Part shown: piece by piece, positions 11,647 through 24,900 of the stretch | Numbering within the stretch: the stretch's first letter is position 1 | Layout: every line of letters begins with the position of its first letter | From: Prostheceraeus crozeri | Lineage: Eukaryota; Platyhelminthes; Polycladida; Euryleptidae | Reading direction: 5' to 3' | Length of the DNA: 64,000 bases | Assembly: GCA_907163375.1 (NCBI GenBank) | Contig: CAJQUW010009239.1 | Coordinates: 248,001 to 312,000 of the forward strand | Position numbers and translations under genes: made by a program | Notes under the pieces: generated by a model | What the model was told of the DNA's origin: nothing | Database searches by the model: none | What the model saw: only the letters and a program-made list of their open reading frames with translations

Positions 11647-14182
11647 TTACATTTTAAAATTTGCTAGCTTGCATGCATACGGAAAGAAAGAAATAGATCG
11701 TCTGTAAGTTCGTGACTGTGGCAAACAGCAATGTTTGGAGTAAGTTAGTCTCGGTGTCACCAGATAATGCAATGGATGAGAAGACATGTTTTCACATTTG
11801 AACAAAAACGAGCAAATACAATTGATGTGTCTCTCTTCTATGTCAGGCATAATTTGGCAGGCACAATCTTCATCACAAATAATTCTATGAGCTCGTTTTA
11901 CAACTCTTATTAAACGCGTCGTTATATGACGAGGCAATTTACCAAAAAGTGATGCGCTATAAAGCAAGATGGACATAATGATGCCATGAAAAGCAACTAG
12001 TAACTTAGATTTGGTAACAAAAGGCTTCAACACTCGTAACACATGTAGTCGCCTAGATGCCGTTCGATTCACATTATCAAAATGATGACCCCATGAAAGA
12101 GTGTCATGCCATAAAACACCAAGAATGATAACACAATTAGTGAACTCAATATTTGGATATTTGAAATCATCCATCGAATCTCTAGAGCATCTTAAAATAT
12201 GCTGTTTACATTTGTTCAAATTAAGAATCATGTCATTTGAGTCAATCCATTTCTGTATCACATTCAAATTGTTCAAATCAGACTCACGACGACATAGTTC
12301 TACAAGAGTAAGATCATCCGCAAATTTTATCAATTCAACATTTTTACCTTCCACTGATAACCCCGACAGAAAGAGAGCAAAAAGACAAGGTCCCAAAACA
12401 CTGCCTTGGGGAACTCCCGAAGAGACCTCAACTAAAGGTCCCTGAATACCGTTAACATAAATACGCTGACAGCGAAGGGATAAGTAGAAAATGAGCCACT
12501 TCAAAAAGCCAATGTTCACTCCATACTTTTTCAAGGTATTCACCAGGCGATTATGCTGCACCATATCAAATGCCTTGCTCATATCTAAGCATGTCATGTG
12601 AACAGCTACTGCATCTTTTGAATCCATAAAACGTGTCACAGCGCTGACAGTTGATCCATTAGGGCGATAAGCGTGTTGATTCCTATCATACAGAGAAATG
12701 AAATTGTCTTTCACAGAATTCAAAACCACGCGCTCAAAAATTCTCGATAAAATCGGAGTCAGAGATATCTGCCTGTAGTCATTTATGGTAGGATTGCGCT
12801 TCTTCTCTAATGGTCTAACAAGTGCATTTTTCCAAAGTGCAGGAAAAGTTTTTGTCTCAATAGAGGCTTGAAAAATATCAACGATTGGCCTGCAAATTAT
12901 GTCAGCGCTTTCGTTGATCAACCTTGCTGGTAGCCAATCAGATCCTTCAGACTGCTTAAGGTGTCAGGCGTCTTAGAACAACTTCATAGTCCACAGATAT
13001 TGACCAATCTTCATCATTCAAGTCACAGAGCACAACATCAGGATTAGGATTCAACGACTGATGGAATTTATGCGTTAACTGCACAATGAATTCAATACTG
13101 AATAGATTGTCATTCGACCAGCTCCTCTTTCCTTGTATTTCTTGCACTATGTTCCAGACATTGCCATTTTCAACTATACGGTTGCTCCAAAGTTGTTTCG
13201 CTTTCATAATCTCGAACTTCACTTTATCTCTCAGATGTTCATAAAGAGGCCAATTTTTAGATCGAAACGCCATCCAACGATCTTCGATTAACATTTTCAC
13301 CAATGGTGTAATCCACGGTTTGTCACCATCCTTCATTACAATAGTGCGCTGCGGAATAACACTCAAAGGATTGGACATAATTTCATAAAATTTGTCACAC
13401 TTTTTGTCAACGCAGGTGCATTCATACAAACTCATGAAATCACTTTTTAGCAGATGATCTAAAAAACACTGGATATGATGAGACCGATAATCAAAAACCG
13501 TTTTGAGAGTGACATTGTTCGGGATGTGAGTCGAACAAGAACGAAGAAACACACAGTTATGATCTGATAAGCCAAGGGTTGAACCAACGCTAGCAGAATG
13601 AGGATAATAATCAGACAGAATTTCTGGTATCCAAATCTAATCGAGGTGAGCAGTGCCACGTGTAGGCTCATTCACTTGATTAATACACAAAAAAGTATGT
13701 TTAAATATTTCGGTCTTGTAATCATTAAAATCACCACAAAAAATGACCTTTGTATTGATGTCTTTCTCAAGGAAATTGTCGAAGGTCTCTATGATTGAGT
13801 TATTAATGCAATCATGGGAAGATGCTGACAAATTCGGTGGAATATATAAACACCAGATAATCAATCCGATGGAAGGCAAAGCAACTGCAATTTGCTCAAT
13901 GAACCCTAGATTGGGCAGCAAAACTGGACGGGGGTTAAAGGTCTTCGAAAGCCGCAGACAAACTCCACCACCTAGGCGATTTACTTGGTCAATTCTGAAC
14001 AATAAAAAGTTGTCTATCAGAAAGGAATCATCCGGAATCTCATGAGTGAGCCATGTTTCAGTGATAGCAATACAGTCTGGTTGAAAATTGGATACCAAGG
14101 CACGAAGTTCGTCCATTTTATTACTCAAAGATCGAACATTCGCTAGGAAAACAGATGGATATATCAGTGATGGTAAAATCAA
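11647..14182 (-). pseudogene. LINE ORF2: endonuclease and reverse transcriptase
   Basis: The N-terminal AP-type endonuclease (14182-13637) shows ANVRSLSNKMDEL, ITETWL, GGGVCLRLS and FCGDFND. Reverse transcriptase (12921-11647) shows SLTPILSRIFERVV, LDMSKAFDMVQHN, SGVPQGSVLGP and KFADDLTLV, and ends with a C-terminal RRSISFFPYACKLANF typical of CR1-group LINEs. The endonuclease frame meets an in-frame stop at about 13634-13636 but continues in the same frame to 12956. A one-base frame change near 12958 then moves the reading into the reverse transcriptase frame. ORF2 overlaps the end of ORF1 by a few bases. The product would nick target DNA and prime cDNA synthesis there. Confidence 0.9.
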
Positions 14183-14797
14183 TCTCGAAAATACTTCAAC
14201 GAATCCCTTGGAACAACTTTTCCCTTATATATCACAACATCTTCACCAAGAGTCGCTCTGTCCTTTTGCTCTTTCCTAAGTAGGAACCATTCCTTCTGTT
14301 GACACTTTGTTCTGTCATTACTTAGATAAACACCATTGAATTTAGTGTGATTCTTCAATACCCTAGATTTTCTCAAGATAGCTTTCTTCACGACACGATC
14401 ATGGATGGTAACTTTCAAAGTTTTCGGTTTGCCATCGGAAGATCTACCAAATCTGTGAAAATCACTCAATTCAACATCATAGAAATCAGGAACATTCAGT
14501 AGTTCCTTCGCCATCTTTTTGTCGTGCTCGTCTTTCTCCAACTGTTCCGCTATCCTCAGGTAAACCAAAGAAGATAATGTTATTTCTTCGAGCTTCCCTT
14601 TCCTCCACCTCCGAGATAAGATCATCCGATAGAGAAACCAATTGGGATATTGATGCCTTCAAGCCATTAGTTTCATTCTCCTGCTTTTGATTCGCAGCAT
14701 ATACACTTTCTATCTTATGTTCCATAATAATTATACGGGTGCTAAGTAATTCAATCTGAGTGTTAAGTTGTTGAAAATTAGTTTTCATTGACGACAT
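14179..14797 (-). pseudogene. LINE ORF1, coiled-coil nucleic-acid-binding protein
   Basis: The N-terminal ~60 residues form a heptad-like coiled coil (QLNTQIELLSTRI, HKIESVYAANQK). EEREARRNNIIFFGLPE follows, a signature shared by many LINE ORF1 proteins just before an RNA-recognition-like domain, and then KKAILRKSRVLK and VYLSNDRT. A single frame change near 14550 separates the first ~80 residues from the rest. ORF1 proteins coat the LINE RNA. The start at 14797 is close to the 5' end of the element, leaving almost no 5' UTR. Confidence 0.8.
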
Positions 14798-14814
14798 TAT
14801 TTCTTTCTTGATTC

Positions 14815-17800
14815 TTGCTTGCTATTTCTACTAGTGATGGAAATCATCCCTGTGCAGTAACAACTGATCTTGGTTGGTCAATTGTAGGTGGAGGTAGCAT
14901 GAAGTCGTCGTTTTGCCACAGAATCGTAACGAAAGAATATCCGATTTCTCCTCAAGATGCGTTATCATTATTGGAAGGTGATTTTGGTGATGATAGCGAT
15001 AAGATGATGTCTCAAAATGATCTCAAGTTTATGAAGATATTGAACTCGTCCGTGACTCAGTTAGATAATGGTCATCTTCAACTTCCTTTGCCATTTTATA
15101 AACGTCCTGTTTTTCCTAATAACCGACGTCAAACTGAAGTACGCTTGGGATATCTTCAGAGAAAGTTTTTGAAGAATGAGAGGTTTCGCGAAGACTACAT
15201 TGGATTTATGGAAGACATCATCAAGGATGGAGATGCGGAAATTGCAGATGATACGTTTAAGGTGGGAGAAGGATGGTATATACCTCATCATGGTGTGTAT
15301 CACCCCAAGAAACCTGGAAAGATCCGTGTTGTGTTTGATTGTGCTAATCGATACCAGGGAAATTGTTTAAACGATCATCTGCTCACCGGTACTGATCTGA
15401 CCAATACGTTGATAGGAGTTCTATGTCGATTCAGAAGATACCCTGTTGCATTGACTTGTGATATCAGACGAATGTTTCACCAGTTCCTCGTTGATCCGAA
15501 TGACAGAGATTATTTGAGATTCTTATGGTGGTCTCAAGGTGATACAAATCAGAAGGCACTTCAATATAGGATGAAAGTGCATTTGTTTGGCGCGGCGTCC
15601 TCACCAGGTTGCTCAAATTTCGGTCTTCGGTATCTAGCGCGCAGTCATGAAAAAGAATTTGCTACAGCTTCTGAATTTATAATGAACAGTTTCTATGTAG
15701 ACGATGAACTTCTAAGTGCAAAAACTAAAGATGAAGCTATACAAATTGCACGTGATGCTGTATACATAGGCAAACAAGGTGGACTACAATTGCACAAGTT
15801 TGCATCCAATGAGCCTGATGTTTTGAAACCTATCGTAGGAGATGATCATGTATCCAGCACGACTACGAGTGAAGTACCTAAGGATAGTCATGTTCCTCAA
15901 GTTTCATCAACTCTCGGTCTCCTGTGGAACGTTGAAGAAGATTACTTTATGTTCAAGTTTGAAGATAAAGCATTCGGCTTTTCTAGACGCGATATTCTTG
16001 CTTGTGTTGCTTCTGTCTACGATCCTATAGGACTGATCTCTCCCTTTATCCTTCTTGGGAAGACAATACTGCAACAAATGTGTAAGAACGGAAGTAGCTG
16101 GAATGATTTATTGCCTGATTATCTTCTACCAAAATGGAAACAATGGTTGACAGACTTGAAAGAACTATCTACGCTGCGCATACCTCGTGCAATGACTCCT
16201 TTGTATTTCGGAGAGGTAGCAAGAGTTGAGCTACACCACTTCTCGGATGCAAGCACAACAGGATATGGACAATGTTCATATATTAGAATGATTGATGATC
16301 AGAATCGTGTTCACTGTACTCTCCTGATGGGAAAATCCAGAGTAGCGCCTACCAAGTTAAAGACAATTCCGCGACTTGAACTAACAGCTGCAGTCGTCTC
16401 GGTCAAGGTCAGTAAGCTACTGAAAGATGAATTGAGATTAACCCCTGACGAAGAAGTATTCTGGACGGACTCTAAAGTGGTACTTGCGTACATTGCAAAC
16501 GAATCCTGTCGCCTTCATATGTTCGTCGCAAATCGTGTACAAACAATTCGTGATGCTTCTGATCCTGCGCAATGGCGTTACATTGAAACAAAGTCTAACC
16601 CTGCTGATCACGCATCTAGAGGACTGAACATTCGTAGACTTCAAGAATCAAATTGGCTGAAAGGTCCTGAATTCTTATGGGAATCTGAGATACCGAATTC
16701 ATCTGAAATTAAATTTGATCTAAAGAAGGAAGACCCTGAAGTGAGATGTCTTGTGACTAGTTCCACTACGTCAAGTCGAGTGTCTACGACATCAAGTTTG
16801 ATCGCGTTATTTGAAAAGTTCTCTAATTGGTCGACGCTAGTTGCAGCTATAGCACGGTTACAACGGAGAGCTAAGGGGATAAGGAACGACTTATTATCCA
16901 CCGTGGAAGAACGAGAGGCTGCGAAATTGATTATTATTCGTCTCTCACAAGAATCTGATTTGAATTTGAAGTTGTTGCCTAAGGCTTTGGATCCTTTCAA
17001 GGATAAACATGGAATTTTACGCGTTGGCGGAAGGCTTAGAAACTCAACTTTGTCGCCTGAATTGAAACACCCGATTATTTTGAGTAAGAAGAGCTATATT
17101 TCTCGTCTGATTTGCCAACATTTCCATGAACTATCCAAGCATCAAGGACGCGGCATAACTGTGAATACCATACGTGCCAATGGATTTTGGATACTCAAAG
17201 GAAGCAAGCTAGTATCCAATACAATTAACTCATGTGTTGCTTGTCGAAAGAATCGTCATCCCCCAGAAAGTCAGAAAATGTCAGATCTTCCTATCGATCG
17301 TGTTGAGCCATCACCGCAATTCATGTATTGCGGCATGGATGTCTTTGGACAATTCTGGACAAAGTCTAGTCGAAGACAGCAGAAGCGCTATGGGTTACTG
17401 TTTACTTGTCTTTGTTCGAGAGCTATACATATCGAACTATTGGATGATATGTCAACTGATGCCTTCATCAATGCCCTTCGATGTTTCATTGCCATCAGAG
17501 GCAAGGTTCGTCAGATAAGATCAGATCAGGGCAGCAATTTCGTCGGTGGAAACAATGAATTGCGAAAGGCTCTGGAAGAGATGGACAAAGAAAATATTGA
17601 GAATTACATGAGCAAAGATTATGACTGTGAGATTGTCATGAATCCTCCTTATGCCAGTCATCGAGGCGGTATATGGGAACGACAAATACGTACAGTTCGA
17701 AGCATTCTCTCAAACACTATAGAAATGCAATCTAGACAATTGGATGATTCCTCATTGAGAACACTGTTTTACGAGGCCATGTCTATCGTTAACAATCGCC

Positions 17801-18237
17801 CTCTCACTACGGACTTCATTAATGATCCACAGGTAGATCCATTGACTCCCAATCACATTCTCACAATGAAAGATTCGACAACTCCGCCACCACCTGGTCT
17901 ATTTGATAGAAAAGATCTCTATCTGCGTAAACGCTGGAGAAGAGTTCAATACTTATCCGAGCAATTCTGGAGCAGATGGAAGAAAGAATATCTGCAAAGT
18001 ATCAATCAGCGGAAGTGTTGGGCTAGTAGATCTAGAAATATGAAGGTGGGGGATGTTGTTTTAGTCATGGATGATGGTCTTCCTAGAAACGAATGGAGCT
18101 TAGGATTGGTCAAGGAAGTGATTGAGAGTAGTGATGGTCTTGTCAGAAGAGTGATGTTGCGAATTGTAGACAAAGGAAAGGTCAAGGTCATAGAACGGAC
18201 TATTCAGAAAGTCATTCTTCTTGTTGAGTGTGAATAG
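14815..18237 (+). pseudogene. pol: BEL/Pao pol: reverse transcriptase, RNase H, integrase
   Basis: An open frame of 1140 codons. The reverse transcriptase region includes KIRVVFDCANRY, ALTCDIRRMFHQF, HLFGAASSPGCSNFGLR and the catalytic FYVDDELLS. The BEL-type RNase H shows HHFSDASTTGYG and later FWTDSKVVLAYI. Integrase has the zinc-binding HFHELSKHQGRG ... CVACRK segment, the core motifs GMDVFGQFW and IRSDQGSNFVGG, and the Glu region SHRGGIWERQIRTVRS. The C-terminal domain has GDVVLVMDDG...EWSLGLVKEV. The first residues at 14815 come from the LINE junction, so the start is not natural. Fossil, separated from its protease portion by the LINE. Confidence 0.93.
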
Positions 18238-18570
18238 TTGTAGGCATTCCTTGAATTGTTTGTCTGAGATAATCTTTATTGCAATAAGCTTACGTACTGT
18301 TTAAATGTTAAAAGTAATTCAATGCATCGTGCATCTTTATGAACAAGTGATAATTGCCGTTTATTGATGTACTACTGATTGAATAGTCGCAATGATTTTT
18401 TATTGAATTTATATCCTGAATGCATATAAAAGGTTGCAATCGTTTGTATTCATTTGTGTGTTGATTTTACATCTGATTTCTGTACATAGTGAACCACGAA
18501 TACGATATGAATTACAAACAGTATAGCTCGTTTTGATTTTTGGCTGTAAAAGAACGGATAAGCCGTTATA
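18238..18570 (+). repeat. 3' LTR-like region of the BEL element
   Basis: The sequence directly after the pol stop contains a TATA-like gcatataaaagg at 18422-18433. The last ~138 bp (18432-18570) recur in inverted orientation at 10245-10383. The right boundary is set by the end of that similarity and by the flanking gtgtg; the left boundary is a guess, since no forward 5' LTR is present to compare. Confidence 0.6.
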
Positions 18571-18575
18571 GTGTG

Positions 18576-21356
18576 GCATATTTAAATGATGGGTAACTTC
18601 ATAACTTCAGGAAAACACCGTAAACACTGTGTTAAGAGTCTAAATGAATTCAATGTTCAGGGCAGAAGTATGATTATCGCTGATAAGCTGTTCAGTTGTT
18701 TGGGAACTCACAGCGAAGAGAAAATCACAATGCGCACCGCAGAAAACTGCTCAAATCTACTCGAGGTACTCAAGTTTTGCTCAACTTATGTTGGCCTTGT
18801 CAATCATGTTTCAAAATAATATCATTTCGCAAACCAACAAGCAGAATAATCATCTCAACTCAAGAAAGATTTGAATCAGTATCGCCATTTAATTATTCTA
18901 GGCTTCATTCTATTGATCAGCGTAATTTAAAACTCGAATTTCCGAATTCAGAAAACATTGGATTGAGTTTAGATTGTGGCCTTAATCTGGCTACGCAAAT
19001 TTGAAAAACCACTTCAAAGAAAGAGCCTACCTAATTTCTCTTTTTTAGCTAATAGATATGTAGGAACATGGTCAAAAACTAAACCAAATAAATCAGAAAA
19101 ATTATAGCCAATGTCTGAGTATCGATAAATGTGAATATTATTGCGACAACATAGAATTAACGCAAATTTCTCTCTTACGCATCTGGATGACCAACCAGGA
19201 TGCAAAATAGTGTAATATCAAAAACCTACTCTACACCAACAAATTCATAATCACACAAAATATTATGCAGAAATCTTTGACCTTCGTAGCGTTAGCTATT
19301 AGATAAGCCAAAATTATTTAACAGTTAAACAAAATCTTATATTATTTGAATTTGAGTTTTACTTATGATGACGTGATAGTACCCAGAATGACAATGCGGT
19401 TTAACATACGCAATTAGCATACTAAGTTGCATGCAACTTCCTGGCGGATTCTTTAAACACTATTTTTGTAGCGCACACAATATTGAGTTTTAGTCTGCAT
19501 CTATTACTGGAATAATAGTATCTATTAATATACATGTAGATGGTAGATATATCCGGGTCTGGGTGCATTTTAAATGAGGAATTGTGTTGATGTTGAAGGA
19601 AGTGAACTGGCCTGCTGATGATTCCTTATATTGGATGAAATAGCTGCTATTCAGGTCTGTTCCCGTTTTCAACTGAAGGTGCAATTCAATGTTTAATTAT
19701 TCTGTTTACATATAATATATCTAGTACAATTTACATTAATATCTCCATACAACATGCAGATGAGGAATTTGCTGCTTCTTTTACACAAACACAAAATTAT
19801 TTTAAGACAGAAATTGAATGTGAATTAAACTTACTCGATTGGCATATTAAGAACAGAGAGACAGCCTTTAAATGTATCGCAGACTATATTTTAAAGGAGT
19901 AGTACTCTCGCCACTAAGCTTAATCGAAAAGTGATAGCTGTAGTAAAATTCATCTCTGTTTAGAAATATTTGTGTAGTTCTTATCATCTGAATTTCAGCC
20001 ATAGTAATAATCTGCTTCTTTATTCGTCATGTTTTGACAGCAAACAGACGAACCTAATCTCAAATCCACTTGTCCAGGCCATGATTCTTATCATTCAAAA
20101 AATTAGCTTGGAAGGAGCATCGGCAAAGATGACCATCAATATTTCATTCACTTCATTATTGCGAAGCTGTCCAAGTCTGTTTATTTTCAATGTAAAAAGG
20201 GTCAACCTGCCTCACGTATTCACTCATACGATCGCATTCATAATGAATCAGCTGAGATAAATTTCAATTAAGTCACAAAAAGTATCTGGCTAATGAATCG
20301 TCGTAAAATATATTATTCGCAGTGACAGTTTTAAATGCCTTTGTTGCGATTGATCACCGGACCGAACCTGGCTTTCCAAGAAAAAGACCGACTGATCGCT
20401 TTTTGGATATAATGAGTTCACAAGCAGTGCTATATAGCTGTTTCATTAGATATGCATGCCTTCACTCTTTATATTTAGATTGCATCACTTAATTCATCAG
20501 GTGATTTCTAAATATATACATGTACTGCTTTGATTTGAATGTGGAATAAGCTCGAAAAGATTCTTCAATGCGTTTCTACAACGTGTGCTTAATCAATGAT
20601 TTTTTTGATACACAAAAGAGGTGATTTCTGCAGTATTCGCTTGTCAATAGATTGGATTTATTTTTTATAATTATATAACTCAATCACAATCAACCTATCA
20701 GATTTTACAATTCTTGCAAAAAGGGTGAATGCCATTTCCTTGTTTAGTAAGTATTTTTTGGTTTTTTCAAATCCATTTTCTTTTGTATTTCAATAGTGGA
20801 ATAGTCCAAATAGGTGGCAAATTATTTTTAAAATTATTCTGCTTAATATGTGAAAAACATAACTGAATAGGATACATTTCAGACACTCCGTTACTAAATT
20901 ACGTGCCAACTAATAGATGCCTCACTGGTTGCCAAGGATGAGATTGTTATATTGAATCCGAAACGTTTACAGACCATCAGAATTATTTCTGACTTATTGC
21001 ACGGCATATAAGCACCATAATGACTTTAATCGCAGCATAGTTAAGTGACTTCTGTGTTGCGACTGAGGAACTGTCACTTTCAAGTCCTTGAAAACAAAAA
21101 GCAGATAGGAGAATACCTAAAAGTAGAAACGCTGGGATCCTTTATTGTTCCGTCGTTGATCCCTAGGAGGGCAGAGTCATCGCTCGTATGTGAATATGAA
21201 ATGGCACACATCACACACCTTTTCTGGTCAAATAATAAGTCGTCACTGAATAAGCAGTGAGCCTCAGACAGCAGCCAGTGCCGTACGTGTCATACACATC
21301 GAGTTCTTCGTTTGGTCACACTTTGCTGGCATAGTACCATTCTTCGATAAATCCTA
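18576..21356. other. No gene recognised
   Basis: AT-rich DNA. Short frames (18586-18819, 18696-19004, 19970-20260, 21045-21260) lack domains, consistent splice sites and codon bias that would support them. No tandem array or long inverted repeat seen. Confidence 0.5.
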
Positions 21357-21938
21357 TTAACCCTTAAGCTACCATGCACGAAATGTTCGTCATTTGATGT
21401 TGAATTTCTCAAACCGAGGTCAAAATTCAGTGTCAGTGTCTGGAATACCGATGACGACTATTTCGTCATTCTTTGGCGCGTCACATTTTACCGACAGATA
21501 ATTTCGATGTCAGTGCTCATATTGCCAAAGCCGAAATAATCGTCATTCGCGGAATGGTTTTTCTGTACCACGACTTTATTTTGAGGAATGGTTTCTCTGT
21601 GCCGCATTATCTGAAGTTATCACGAAGCGCTCTCATTTCGCTTAAATTGCGAATTCAACTCATATACACGTACGCATATTCCTTTGAATTAGTGCTGAAA
21701 GATGTTAAAGATGTCATACATGGCTGCAAGCTATATTGTATTCTATTCTCTCCAACCATTTTTCTAATTTTTCTCTCTCAAATTTAAGTAAACAAAACTG
21801 CATTTGTCTTAACTGTTGTGCTTCAATTTAGCGAAATTACAAGCAGCATAAGTAGGCCTAACTCACTACTCATGCCGCAAAATCGCAAATTAATGTTCAC
21901 ACAAGTCAAAGTACATAATCACGACAAAGCACAAAAGT

Positions 21939-24900
21939 TCAAATCGAGCTTTTGGTATGAAACTCCTCGAAGCAGGGTGCAGCACACAAAGAGACACCGC
22001 CACATGCTTCACAGATGTACTTTGCATCCTTACGACGCTTTCTTGAAGAACATACAACGCACCTGCGAAACACAGACTTGTGGTTTTCATCGCCGACTCG
22101 AATTCTCAGGATATGAGAATTCTGACTCAACAGCCTAAGGGATGTGTTGCCGTCGATCGATCTAGGGATCCTCTTCATACTTGCTCCACAAGCCAAAAGG
22201 CCATGAATAGTGGCACTAATATATGCCTTCCTCGTACACTGAATATTTGATGATAAAATGCACCAACACAAAAAACAGTTTCTTGTACCATTTAGTGGAT
22301 TTTCTCACAACCGAAATGGGATCGACCACTTGAGAAACGTTGGATGATCTGAGGAACGTCGATTGCTTGATTCCTCTTGGTTTTCGACACCATCAATGAA
22401 TCGTGCACTGTTGAAATCATATGAACGACCTTCTTTTTGCTCTTTCTTGGATCACAGTATTTGAAAAGTGTCACAGCATGATTATCAATGACTCTGTAGG
22501 AAGTTTGGAGCTCACCTCGATCTATTGTTTTGCCCAGGGCTGTGGAGCCGGAGCCGATTTATCACAAAGGCTCCGGCTCCGATAGTTTGAGCTTTGATAT
22601 AAATCTAGAATTTTGAAAGTTATTAATTGGCATCATAAAAAAATTAAATCATTTGAAATCTAAAGATATGTCTTTTAAGTATGCCAATGATCTGTCCTCC
22701 ACGATATCTTTCTTTGCAGTTGCCGCCTTCTTTTGTATTATATTTATTATATATTTACACACATGTGTAATATTATTTTATTGCATATGTTTCGTAAGAC
22801 TAATTTCCATATTGACAACGTATTCTCCAAAATCTATTAATTTGAAGACTTGTTATATGCATGCTAACTAGATGATTGTAGATTCCTAGAGACAAGTCGC
22901 CAGTCATTTATGTACACATTTCCAGTTCAGTCAGCAAAGATAATATAGCTACATTTCTTGCGCAATGTCTTAAATCTAATACGGTTACTATGTAGTCTAT
23001 CATCTATCGGTATGGCTACTGGCATCTGTGACAATGTCAATTTCCTTAGATTGTATTGTAGACTCTTGTGCAATCCCCCACCTACATTTTTCAAAACAAT
23101 CGATTATTCAATTTGATCAATTTTGATTGGAGGGATAACTCTTCACACTCACACGAATGACCTGACTACAAGTCATCACATGGCTATAGCAATAAGCGAC
23201 CCAGCCACTTCTAGTAGCGCCCTATTATTTTAAAGGTATCTCATTCACAATGAATTTCTTTTGACTTCAAAATTCAAAGGGTATATTTCAATGCGAAAAA
23301 CCCGGAGGCAAATTACAATGTTGACTTGCTGACGAAGTTTGCGACCATGACATCGCAATTACCCACGTAGATTTTTACAACAGCACGGAATGCTTCACTC
23401 AAACCGGTGATGCTGAAACGGACATCCAATGGTGCTGCATCTTTTGACCAGAGAAAAAATGGGGGGAGGACTGCACAAGAGCCGTATCGTGTAATAATAT
23501 TTCCCCAAATGTCATAGAATTCAAGATATCATAGATTTCAAGAATTTTCATTATAATTTTTTCCGTCTGTCAACACTTTATGCTGATATCATGCTTACTT
23601 ATATGTAAACAATAAAAAAAGACTGAGACGCTCTCAATAAAGGCGCCTTTTGACCTCCCTTTTCTATTGTCTGTGACATTAAACCGCACGCGCATTCGAA
23701 AGCTAGCAAAGTAGATGGGATTTCTGCTCGGTGCTCGCAGTCAAATTTTTATTATGCATAGCACCCTGCAACATACTGTGTGATACTCCGAGTTCAGTTT
23801 CATCAGCCTAACCATCATCAGAGGAATAGTGGTAATGTGTTATACATAAATTGAATATAACAATATACATGAATCATTGATGAATTATTTAGTGCAACTT
23901 TACGCCATAATGAAAAATACGAAATTAATATAATGTAAGTTAGGCCTTAACTTATTAAGTATGCTGCATAGAATTACAAAACTTGTCCTAAATTAGATAT
24001 TTTTAATTTTTTAAGTATAATTTTCAATTGCACATTTCTAGCCTACACTGCAATGAGGCTATCTAAATTACAATTTCTACAGATGATGAGTCGTGGGCTA
24101 CCCACCGATCATATTATTCATGGACCAACAGACTATTGAATAAAGGCAATAACAAATAACAATAACAACCTAAGCTAGCCTATATACACTTTAATATTCA
24201 ATAAAGCAATTGATATCTTTATTGATACGGTATATTTGGCTATATAACCGATACCCTTTCCATGTTCGAGTAGATACAGGCCCTATAAGCTATTTAGAGG
24301 CATACGCTATCCAGTTTCATATTCAAGCTTTGTTAAAAATCTTATACTACTATTCGGCCCCTGTTTATAATTAGGTATATCATCATCACTCATGTGGTCT
24401 TATTTAATGTAGCCTCGTAGTAGACTGGTTGCAGGCTAGGCCAATTAATATTTAGCCAGTGCGGGAGATCTTTACCTAATTTAACCAATCCTGGCTGGCT
24501 ATAACTTTATTTTATCTTTCAGAGATAGTCAATTCATGCAAAAATATATGACAAGTATGTTATTTGTCATTATATTAGGCTATTATCACTTTTATTATTA
24601 ACTTAAGTCGTTGCTTGTTAATGAAAACTAACTTGAGGATTGTAGCAAGCCTCTAAAGGCCACACCGTTATCCAAAAAACCCGTTCAACGGATCCAGGAT
24701 AACCAGCATAGATAGAACCTGAATTTGAAGTCGGAGCCGAGTCGGAGCCGAGCCGGAGCCTTTCACATCAGTGTCGTAGAGCCGGAGCCGATGAGATAAC
24801 GCATCGGCTCCACAGCCCTGGTTTTGCCGACGAATTCGTTGGGCAATTCTTTTCGATTCTTTCGTATTGTGCCAAACAAATCGAATTGCAACTCAATACA

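Larger units (their letters stand above)
11516..14818 (-). mobile_element. CR1-group LINE inserted in the BEL element
   Basis: A near full-length non-LTR retrotransposon on the minus strand: ORF1 (14797-14179), ORF2 (14182-11647), a short 3' UTR and a (TTA)n tail (plus strand 11516-11536). The 5' end lies just beyond 14797. BEL sequence resumes with DGNHPCAVTTDLGWS, so the two halves of the host element meet across the LINE. Any target duplication is short: acta fits both sides. Three small lesions are visible in about 3.1 kb of coding DNA, so the copy is inactive but not ancient. Confidence 0.92.
11009..18570 (+). mobile_element. BEL/Pao LTR retrotransposon, split by a LINE
   Basis: A BEL/Pao element with a protease part (11009-11515), a 3.3-kb LINE insertion, then reverse transcriptase, RNase H and integrase (14815-18237) and a 3' LTR-like tail to 18570. 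Gag and a forward 5' LTR are not recognised between 10384 and 11009; an inverted LTR-like arm lies there instead. The copy is broken by the LINE and by the missing 5' part, but both remaining pol portions are open, which points to a fairly young insertion. The LINE is younger than the BEL element. Confidence 0.92.

Noticed and set aside
12101-12445. Plus-strand frame of 114 codons
   Set aside because: Shadow of the LINE reverse transcriptase, which reads on the minus strand with clear catalytic motifs.
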